From an archaeon (lineage in GTDB: Archaea; Thermoproteota; Nitrososphaeria_A; Caldarchaeales; Wolframiiraptoraceae), in assembly GCA_029258815.1 (NCBI GenBank), contig JAPDJZ010000106.1, positions 1 through 12,828 of the forward strand: 12,828 bases of DNA, given 5' to 3'. How positions within the stretch are numbered: the stretch's first letter is position 1; the number at the start of each line of letters is the position of its first letter. Below, piece by piece: positions 1 through 5,002 of the stretch. The position numbers and the translations under genes are program-made. The notes under the pieces were generated by a model. That model ran no database searches. It was not told the origin of the DNA and saw only the letters and a list, made by a program, of their open reading frames with translations.

Positions 1-173
1 TCGTGGCTCGTCGGCCCCCTAGGCTTGTCGACGTTTATGATGCAGGATCTCAAAAGCTCTTTCACCGGCCGCTTATAGGGGTCGCATCCATAACTTGGAT
101 CGGTCTCGGCATCGATTCTTACGAGTATCTCATGCTGGATCTCCCATGGAGGCTTCGACGACTCGAAAATCAT
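1..173 (-). CDS. cbf5: Cbf5/TruB-type rRNA pseudouridine synthase, N-terminal part (runs off the window)
   Basis: Only the first 57 codons lie in the window; the 3' end is beyond base 1. The reading frame begins at an ATG on the minus strand at 173-171, with an in-frame stop upstream and no other start between. The peptide carries the archaeal Cbf5 N-terminal signature: an acidic stretch ending in DPYKRPVKELL, followed by the TruB-family segment INVDKPRGPTSH at about residues 46-57. The catalytic aspartate and the PUA domain would lie outside the window. In archaea Cbf5 is the catalytic subunit of H/ACA ribonucleoprotein particles that pseudouridylate rRNA and also modifies tRNA position 55. 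It follows rpl14e on the same strand after a 48-bp gap, a common archaeal pairing. An AGCTTTTTGA element 28 nt upstream suggests its own promoter. Family recognition is confident despite the truncation. Confidence 0.88.
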   Translation of the reverse strand, partial: MIFESSKPPWEIQHEILVRIDAETDPSYGCDPYKRPVKELLRSCIINVDKPRGPTSH

Positions 174-200
174 CCCGCTTCTAACGCTTCCCGCGTTCGT

Positions 201-219
201 TCAAAAAGCTTTTCCCAAG
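201..219 (-). promoter_or_regulatory. Putative promoter of cbf5 (or rpl14e terminator)
   Basis: Read on the minus strand, CTTGGGAAAAGCTTTTTGA lies between the rpl14e stop and the cbf5 ATG. The AGCTTTTTGA part sits about 28-37 nt before the ATG, the expected place for a TATA-like box serving a very short leader, and the purine-rich stretch before it resembles a BRE. Nearly the same element occurs before dtdA at 10711-10729 (17 of 20 positions over 201-220 and 10711-10730). The T-run could instead terminate rpl14e transcription; both roles are possible. Confidence 0.4.
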
Positions 220-221
220 TT

Positions 222-512
222 TTAGGCCAAAGCCTTTGCCTCCACCCTCACACTCTTCTTCATGTAGTCTAGTAGGTTCGCCTTCTCCAGAGCCTTCATA
301 ACGTCTTCGTCGCTAGCCCCCTTCCGGATCTCTATCTTATGCGGAGTGAAGGCGAGGTGCGAGATGTTCGCCCTCCTCCTTCTAACCCCCGTTAGCTGCT
401 TGGGCCCCGTAACTAGGACGAAGTTCTTATCGAGGACGTCGACTATGACGCATTTCTTTCCGGCCTCCCTCCCCGAAACCTTCACAGCTATCCTGCCGAT
501 CTCCTCGATCAT
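222..512 (-). CDS. rpl14e: 50S ribosomal protein L14e
   Basis: A 96-residue protein that reads through as archaeal/eukaryotic ribosomal protein eL14 (L14e), the usual length for the archaeal form. The first half carries the typical KOW-like SH3 fold pattern: IGRIAVKVSGREAGKKCVIV, then VLVTGPKQLTGVRRRRANI with the basic RRRR patch that contacts rRNA. A short charged C-terminal tail follows. It is a large-subunit surface protein. The ATG at 512-510 is preceded directly by GGGGGAAGGGAA, a purine-rich ribosome-binding stretch, and by a TATA-like CTAAATAG about 35 nt upstream. cbf5 lies 48 bp downstream on the same strand. The usual archaeal partners cmk and rpl34e are not upstream; sufS is there instead, 201 bp away. 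Confidence 0.95.
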   Translation of the reverse strand: MIEEIGRIAVKVSGREAGKKCVIVDVLDKNFVLVTGPKQLTGVRRRRANISHLAFTPHKIEIRKGASDEDVMKALEKANLLDYMKKSVRVEAKALA

Positions 513-543
513 TTCCCTTCCCCCACTTCCCGGAGAAGAGTCT

Positions 544-551
544 CTATTTAG
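544..551 (-). promoter_or_regulatory. Putative TATA box of rpl14e
   Basis: The minus strand reads AGCTAAATAGAG here. The CTAAATAG core is centred about 35 nt before the rpl14e ATG, predicting a leader of roughly 10 nt that would contain the GGGGGAAGGG stretch. It resembles the CCAAATAG placed similarly before the asparagine synthetase gene. Confidence 0.4.
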
Positions 552-698
552 CTATTCTAGCCAGAAGAGGCGGAGCGATGCTGCTGAGGACTTCTCCATT
601 AACCCTCTCCCCCAGCCTCCGGAAGCTGCCTTAGCGCCCATAACAATCTCCTCGAAGTATTGATTGAAATCTCGATCCAAATTTGCCGGAAACCTTCC

Positions 699-711
699 CC
701 TCGCTCCGAGG
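699..711 (-). terminator. Small hairpin just after sufS, possible terminator
   Basis: Two bases beyond the sufS stop the minus strand reads CCTCG-GAG-CGAGG, a perfect 5-bp inverted repeat with a 3-nt loop. It is followed by scattered T residues but no long T-run. The position suits a 3'-end structure; the stem is short and could be chance. Confidence 0.2.
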
Positions 712-713
712 AT

Positions 714-1940
714 TTAATCCCGCCTCCCGAGCTCGCCGCTTATGCGCTTCAACCCCCTCCTGAACGCCTCGAGCTCGTCTAGGGTATTATATAAGTAGAA
801 TGAGGCTCTAACCGAGCTCTGCACGCCGAGTATCCTATGAAGGGGCTGGGCGCAGTGGAGCCCCGATCTAACCGCGATGTTCTCGCGTTCGTCTAAGAGG
901 GCGGCCACCAAGTCCCCGCTCACCCCTCTCAGGTTGAAGGACACCAATCCGCAGCGCCTCTCCGGATCCATGGGGCCGTAGATTTCCACGCCGTCGATCT
1001 CCCTCAGAATCTCGATCGCCCGCTCGGTTAGCCTCTTCTCATGCTCCCTCACCGACTCCATTCCAATAGATGTTAGGTAGTCGACGGCCGCGGCCAGCCC
1101 CACCGCCCCGGCTACGTTAGGCGTGCCGGCCTCAAATCTCCAAGGCATATCGCTTAACTTATAGCCGTGGAGTTCCACGCGGCTTATCATACCGCCTCCC
1201 GCGAAGGGCGGCTTAACCTCCTCTTCAACCCCCTCCCTGACGTAGAGGCATCCTATTCCGGTCGGCCCGAGGAGCTTGTGGCCGCTGAACGCGAGGAGGT
1301 CGCAGTCGAGATCTTTTACGCTTATCGGCATGTGCGGCGCGGATTGGGCGGCGTCGACGAGCAGCAGGGCGCCGTTCTCATGAGCTACTTCGGCTATTCT
1401 CCTCACGTCGTTTATCGTTCCCAAAACGTTCGAGGCGTGGCATACGGCCACGAGCCTCGTCCTCCTGCCCACGAGCTCCGACAGGCTCTCTAGATCGAGG
1501 GTTCCATCCGGCCTTATCCCCGCGTACCTTAACCTTATCCTAAACCTCTCAGCCGCTATCTGCCACGGGATCATGTTCGAGTGATGCTCCATCACGGTCG
1601 AGACCACCTCATCGCCGGCGCTCCACCTAATCCCGTAGGCGACTAGGTTTATCGCCTCCGTTGTGTTTTTCACGAAAACCAGTTCCTCGGGCTTACATCC
1701 TATGAACCGGGCGATCTTAGCTCTAGCCTCCTCGTATAGGTCGGTCGCCTCTTGGGAGAGCTCGTAGACCGCGCGATGGACGTTCGCGGAGCATTCCTCG
1801 TAGTATCGCTTCACCGCCTCGATGACCTGCCTAGGTTTAAGGCTGGTTGCGGCGTTATCGAAGTATATCAGGGGTTTTCCATCGCGCCTCACGCGTTTAA
1901 GCACGGGGAAATCCTCGCGTATGCTTTCAACGCTCCTCAA
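714..1940 (-). CDS. sufS: Cysteine desulfurase, SufS type
   Basis: A 408-residue class V aminotransferase-fold enzyme of normal SufS/CsdA length. It releases sulfur from L-cysteine as an enzyme persulfide for Fe-S clusters and other sulfur transfers in the cytoplasm. Visible landmarks are the N-terminal YFDNAATSLKP (residues 26-36), EHHSN (118-122) with the histidine that stacks on PLP, DAAQS (196-200), the PLP-binding lysine K222 in SGHKLLGPTGIG, and the persulfide cysteine C363 in RSGLHCAQP. The segment around C363 lacks the long flexible loop of IscS-type enzymes, which favours SufS. The start is a TTG at 1940-1938, directly preceded by AGGTGAAGGT and by a TATA box about 36 nt upstream. 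No SufBCD or SufU gene is in the window. Because molybdopterin genes follow a few kilobases away, it could also feed sulfur to MoaD; that is inference. Confidence 0.95.
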   Translation of the reverse strand: MRSVESIREDFPVLKRVRRDGKPLIYFDNAATSLKPRQVIEAVKRYYEECSANVHRAVYELSQEATDLYEEARAKIARFIGCKPEELVFVKNTTEAINLVAYGIRWSAGDEVVSTVMEHHSNMIPWQIAAERFRIRLRYAGIRPDGTLDLESLSELVGRRTRLVAVCHASNVLGTINDVRRIAEVAHENGALLLVDAAQSAPHMPISVKDLDCDLLAFSGHKLLGPTGIGCLYVREGVEEEVKPPFAGGGMISRVELHGYKLSDMPWRFEAGTPNVAGAVGLAAAVDYLTSIGMESVREHEKRLTERAIEILREIDGVEIYGPMDPERRCGLVSFNLRGVSGDLVAALLDERENIAVRSGLHCAQPLHRILGVQSSVRASFYLYNTLDELEAFRRGLKRISGELGRRD

Positions 1941-1979
1941 ACCTTCACCTTCAAGCGAGTGGGATCTCCGGGATTATAA
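1941..1979 (-). promoter_or_regulatory. Promoter and ribosome-binding site of sufS
   Basis: On the minus strand CTTATAATC (TATA at 1979-1973) lies about 36 nt before the TTG start. The predicted transcript start near 1949 leaves a leader of about 9 nt that consists almost wholly of GGTGAAGGT, a good match to the archaeal anti-16S sequence. That Shine-Dalgarno match is the main reason for accepting the TTG start. Confidence 0.55.
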
Positions 1980-2026
1980 GGTTTGATGAATTTCGAGGAG
2001 CGGAGCCGTTGGGCTACTGTGGCCGC

Positions 2027-2548
2027 TCACCTCCTGAGCTTCGCTAGGCTTAGTATCTGGCTTGGTCTTAGGACCGAGACGCCCGCATACGCTCCGATGA
2101 TCTCTATCAAGACTATCCAGTCCGGGTTTTTCAGATCGACCTTCCTCTCGACGTTCTTCGCCGCGGCCTCGATTATCTCGGAGCTCGCTAGCTGGGTGTG
2201 CCTCTTCTCGATCGTTATCCTAAAGCTCTGATCCTCCGGGATCTTGGACGCCAGCTTCTCAACCGCCCGAGCTATCTCATCCACGTTCGAATCCACGACC
2301 TCCTCGACGGGGATGATCCTCATCAAGCTCCCGATCCTCCAAGGCTCCTCCTCCATGATCTTCTTAACCCTCTCGACTACCTCGAAGGGGTCTAGGGAGG
2401 TTTTCGCCGTTATGAGGCCGGCGACGCTGGTCGTCGAGATCTGAGGAGACTCGTCCCCGAGAAATCTCAATAGATCTTCGAGCTCTATCGCCGCTAGGTT
2501 CTCCTGCCCCCTAGCGGTTGTAACTATGAGGTTAAATCTCCCGGCCAC
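2027..2548 (-). CDS. THUMP-domain protein, archaeal Tan1-like tRNA-modification factor
   Basis: A 173-residue soluble protein matching the archaeal Tan1/THUMPD1 group. The N-terminus FNLIVTTARGQENLAAIELEDL is the usual opening of this group. The C-terminal half (about 70-165) is a THUMP domain: RIIPVEEVV, then SFRITIEKRHT, a helix SSEIIEAAAKNV, and NPDWIVLIEIIGAYAGVSVL near the end. THUMP domains bind tRNA. Yeast Tan1 is the tRNA adaptor for the acetyltransferase that makes N4-acetylcytidine at position 12 of some tRNAs, and an equivalent adaptor role is plausible but unproven in archaea. The start is a GTG at 2548-2546. A TAACCTATAT box lies 25 nt before it, so the mRNA is probably leaderless. 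No catalytic domain is fused to it, and a TmcA-like acetyltransferase gene is not in the window. Confidence 0.85.
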   Translation of the reverse strand: MAGRFNLIVTTARGQENLAAIELEDLLRFLGDESPQISTTSVAGLITAKTSLDPFEVVERVKKIMEEEPWRIGSLMRIIPVEEVVDSNVDEIARAVEKLASKIPEDQSFRITIEKRHTQLASSEIIEAAAKNVERKVDLKNPDWIVLIEIIGAYAGVSVLRPSQILSLAKLRR

Positions 2549-2572
2549 GCCCCTAAATCGGCTGCGGAGCTA

Positions 2573-2582
2573 ATATAGGTTA
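2573..2582 (-). promoter_or_regulatory. Promoter of the Tan1-like gene (leaderless start)
   Basis: The minus strand reads GTTAACCTATATTAG. The TATA core is centred about 27 nt before the GTG, so transcription should begin at or within a base or two of the start codon. The decamer TAACCTATAT recurs exactly before lysS at 11692-11701. Confidence 0.6.
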
Positions 2583-2592
2583 ACCCGCTCGG

Positions 2593-3546
2593 CTAGAGCT
2601 CCGGAACTATTCCCGGGATTCTCGGGAATGGTTGAACCTCCGCGACGTGGCTCACGCCGGCTACGTAGGCCACGAATCGCTCGACCCCGAGGCCGCCGCC
2701 GGCCGAAGGCTTTAGCAGCCCCTTCTTCGCCAGATCTAGGAGAATCCGATAACGCGATTTATCGATTCCGTCCTTCTCGAGCTTCATGAGGATCTTCTCG
2801 TATTCGTATTCCCGCTCGGCCCCCGAGATGACCTCTCCGAACCCCTCCGGAAGGATTAGGTCGTAGTTTCTCCACTCTCCCGACTTGAGATCCTCGTAAT
2901 CGTAGAACTCCCTCGGGATATCCCTCACCCAGACCGGCTCCCGAATGTTCCTCGCAACCTCCACGGGCCAGCTCCTCCCATACCTCTCCTCGAGCTCGCT
3001 CCTCCGATACACCTTGAACGGAGTGCTCGGTATTCTGAGATCTCTTCCGAGGAGTTCGAGCTCCGGCGCCAGCTCGTCCTTAACGCGCTTCATAGCACCC
3101 ACTATGAGCTCCTCGAAGATCCTGAAGATATCCTCCATCTTCGCGTACGCCGCCTCGATCTCGAGCTGGGTAAACTCGTAGAGGTGCCTCCCGGTCGAGG
3201 CCCTATCCCTCCTCTCTATCCTGATGTTTGGTGAGAGTATGAAGATCTTCCCAGGCCCGAGGGAGACTAGGACGCGCTTATGGATTATCATGCTCTGCAT
3301 GGCCACGACCCTCTCTCCGTAGATATCGACCTCGACCCTCTTCTCTATGCTGAAGTCCGGATCGGGCCAGAGGGGATCGGTCGTCTTGGAAAATATCACC
3401 GGGAGGATCCAGCAATAGCCCTTATCGATGAGCCTTTCGACCATGCTTCTCAGAATCTCCGTCTGAATCTTGAGTATCGCGAGCCTACGCTTATCCAGAT
3501 GCTTCTCCGGATCGGCGAGCCTGAGGAGAAGGGCTTCCCTGCCCAT
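2593..3546 (-). CDS. AspRS/AsnRS-derived archaeal asparagine synthetase
   Basis: A 317-residue class II aminoacyl-tRNA synthetase core without the N-terminal OB-fold anticodon-binding domain. It starts almost at once with the catalytic-domain region, including ILPVIFSKTTDPLWPDP (47-63), which is typical of the archaeal asparagine synthetase group. Class II motif 2 is at 107-131 (R109, E111, then HLYEFTQLEIE) and motif 3 at 283-291 (GGGLGVERF). The family prototype, from Pyrococcus abyssi, makes asparagine from aspartate, ATP and ammonia and is related to AsnRS rather than to bacterial AsnA by recent ancestry. It should act on free aspartate, not on tRNA. The start is an ATG at 3546-3544 with a TATA-like CCAAATAG about 31 nt upstream. 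It is transcribed away from the moeA genes and lies 44 bp upstream of the Tan1-like gene. A residual aminoacyl-tRNA-related role cannot be excluded. Confidence 0.85.
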   Translation of the reverse strand: MGREALLLRLADPEKHLDKRRLAILKIQTEILRSMVERLIDKGYCWILPVIFSKTTDPLWPDPDFSIEKRVEVDIYGERVVAMQSMIIHKRVLVSLGPGKIFILSPNIRIERRDRASTGRHLYEFTQLEIEAAYAKMEDIFRIFEELIVGAMKRVKDELAPELELLGRDLRIPSTPFKVYRRSELEERYGRSWPVEVARNIREPVWVRDIPREFYDYEDLKSGEWRNYDLILPEGFGEVISGAEREYEYEKILMKLEKDGIDKSRYRILLDLAKKGLLKPSAGGGLGVERFVAYVAGVSHVAEVQPFPRIPGIVPEL

Positions 3547-3573
3547 AGCCGACTAGGGATCGATGCCGGCTGC

Positions 3574-3590
3574 GCTATTTGGCTTTTTTA
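3574..3590 (-). promoter_or_regulatory. Putative promoter of the asparagine synthetase gene
   Basis: On the minus strand a run TAAAAAAG is followed by CCAAATAGC, with the latter centred about 31 nt before the ATG and implying a leader of only a few bases. This is one side of the 175-bp divergent region shared with moeA; the rest of that region shows no tRNA or other RNA gene. Confidence 0.4.
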
Positions 3591-3684
3591 CGGAGATGCC
3601 GGCAGAGGGTTGGAGAAAAGGCCGCAGAGCGGCATTAGGGTCGGACGGATGACGGCGCCGCGCTCCGAGCCCCCCGGGCAACGG

Positions 3685-3690
3685 TTATAA
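3685..3690 (+). promoter_or_regulatory. TATA box of the moeA-moeA operon
   Basis: TTATAA inside the 8-bp palindrome GTTATAAC (3684-3691), centred about 35 nt before the moeA ATG. The predicted transcript start near 3714 gives a leader of about 8 nt with no clear Shine-Dalgarno motif. Confidence 0.55.
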
Positions 3691-3721
3691 CGGGAGGAGT
3701 CCCAGCGAGTGTATCCGGGTC

Positions 3722-5002
3722 ATGCGAAGGCGTATGAAGGGTTTCAGGAGGCTGGTCCCCGTCGCCGAGGCGGTTCGCGCGCTCAGGTCTCGGATCACCC
3801 ATCGCATAAGCGCCGTCGAGGAGGTCCTGCTGCTTGATGGCCTCGGGAGGGTGTGCGGCGAGGATATACGCGCTCCCGTGGATTCGCCGCCCTTTGATCG
3901 AAGCGCCCTAGACGGGTATGCCGTGATAGCCGAGGATACCTTCGGAGCGTCTCAAACAAATCCCATACAGCTTGAGGTAGCCGGCGAGAGCAGGGTCGGG
4001 GTGGATCCACGTAGGCTTCCGAGGGTTAGCCGGGGTCAGGCAATCGAGATAATGACCGGCGCGCCGATGCCCCCCGGAGCGAACGCCGTCATCCCCCTCG
4101 AGAAGGCTAGGCGGGTAGGAGGATCGATCGAGGTATACGATCAAGTTCATCCGAGCCAGAACGTCTCGAAGAAAGGCGAGGACTACTCGAGGGGGGACCT
4201 CGTTCTCGGAAGGGGCTGGATCATTAAGCCCTGGCACGTCGGAGCCTTAGCATCCCTGGGAATCGCGGCCATCAAGGCTCTGAGAAAACCTAGAGCCGCG
4301 ATAATATCGACCGGGGGGGAGCTCGTTGAGCTGGGGCAGCCGCTAGAACCCGGCCGAGTCTACAATAGCACGAAACCCATGCTCGAAGCCCTATTGAAGG
4401 CATACGGCGAGGATCCTCTGGACCTCGGGGTCGTCGGGGATAGCGAGAAGGCGGTATTCGAGAAGATCAGGGAGGGGCTTAGGGTGGCCGACATGGTGGT
4501 GGTAACGGGCGGGACGAGCGTGGGGGCCCTAGACCTAGTTCCGGAGGCGGTTTCAAAGCTATGCGACTTCATGGTTCACGGGCTCGCCATAAGACCCGGC
4601 AAGCCGACGGGCTTCGCCACCTCGAACGGTAAGCCCATCTTCATGCTTTCAGGCTTCCCGGTCGCGGCTCTAATAGGCTTTACGATCCTGATCCCGCCTG
4701 CGCTCGAGGAGATGCTCGGCTGTAGATTCGATCCACTCCCCAGAATTCGGGGAACCCTCGCCAGGCGCGTCGCCTCGCCTCCCGGCATAAGATCCTACGT
4801 TAGGGTTAGGGTTTATCGCGGAGGATCTGGGGAGGTCTTCGTGGAGCCTTTGAGGACGACCGGCTCGGGGGTTCTCTCGACCCTGACGCGTGGGAATGGG
4901 CTTCTAACGATTCCCGAGGAGGTTGAGGGCTATGACGAGGGGGATGAGGTTGAAGTAGAGCTCCTCTCCCAGATCTACGAGGGGGTGCATCCTGGAAGTT
5001 GA
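3722..5002 (+). CDS. moeA: Molybdopterin molybdenumtransferase MoeA (stand-alone)
   Basis: A 426-residue protein covering the full MoeA fold. MoeA inserts molybdate or tungstate into adenylylated molybdopterin in the cytoplasm. Landmarks: PPFDRSALDGYAV (56-68), MTGAPMPPGANAV (111-123), STGGELVELGQPL (196-208), the MogA-like core VVVTGGTSVGALDLVPEA (259-276), and HGLAIRPGKP (286-295). The last third (about 340-415) is the small beta-barrel domain IV. Two positions differ from the commonest pattern: arginine R291 stands where a lysine usually precedes PGKP, and LSGFP (309-313) replaces LPGNP/LPGFP. The ATG at 3722 follows a TATA box by about 35 nt; a second in-frame ATG at 3734 is possible. Its stop overlaps the TTG start of the next gene (TTGA), so the two MoeA proteins are probably translationally coupled. 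Whether this copy prefers Mo or W cannot be told. Confidence 0.95.
   Translation: MRRRMKGFRRLVPVAEAVRALRSRITHRISAVEEVLLLDGLGRVCGEDIRAPVDSPPFDRSALDGYAVIAEDTFGASQTNPIQLEVAGESRVGVDPRRLPRVSRGQAIEIMTGAPMPPGANAVIPLEKARRVGGSIEVYDQVHPSQNVSKKGEDYSRGDLVLGRGWIIKPWHVGALASLGIAAIKALRKPRAAIISTGGELVELGQPLEPGRVYNSTKPMLEALLKAYGEDPLDLGVVGDSEKAVFEKIREGLRVADMVVVTGGTSVGALDLVPEAVSKLCDFMVHGLAIRPGKPTGFATSNGKPIFMLSGFPVAALIGFTILIPPALEEMLGCRFDPLPRIRGTLARRVASPPGIRSYVRVRVYRGGSGEVFVEPLRTTGSGVLSTLTRGNGLLTIPEEVEGYDEGDEVEVELLSQIYEGVHPGS

Noticed and set aside
3..272. Plus-strand open frame of 89 codons at the left edge
   Set aside because: It lies opposite cbf5, whose minus-strand peptide has clear family motifs, and it runs into the end of rpl14e. 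It has no recognisable domain.
552..641. Minus-strand 29-codon frame starting ATGGGCGCTAAGG, with GAGGAG about 9 nt upstream, in the gap between sufS and rpl14e
   Set aside because: The ribosome-binding match is attractive, but the peptide is short, matches nothing I know, has no transmembrane segment, and overlaps the likely rpl14e TATA box. It needs conservation or proteomic support.
1983..2036. Possible C/D box sRNA: TGATGA at 1984-1989 and CTGA at 2034-2037
   Set aside because: Box C lacks the leading purine, no D'/C' pair is visible between the boxes, and flanking bases do not form a convincing terminal stem. The 3' part also overlaps the end of the Tan1-like gene.
3562..3603. Direct repeat GATGCCGGC at 3562-3570 and 3595-3603 on either side of the asparagine synthetase promoter
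   Set aside because: Nine bases of common GC-rich composition, 33 bp apart, and only two copies; not enough to call an operator or an attachment site.
3547..3721. tRNA or other RNA gene in the largest intergenic gaps (3547-3721, 513-713, 10678-10772, 11631-11732)
   Set aside because: No T-loop GTTCRANNC sequence with matching acceptor arms was found on either strand by eye; these gaps are explained by promoters.
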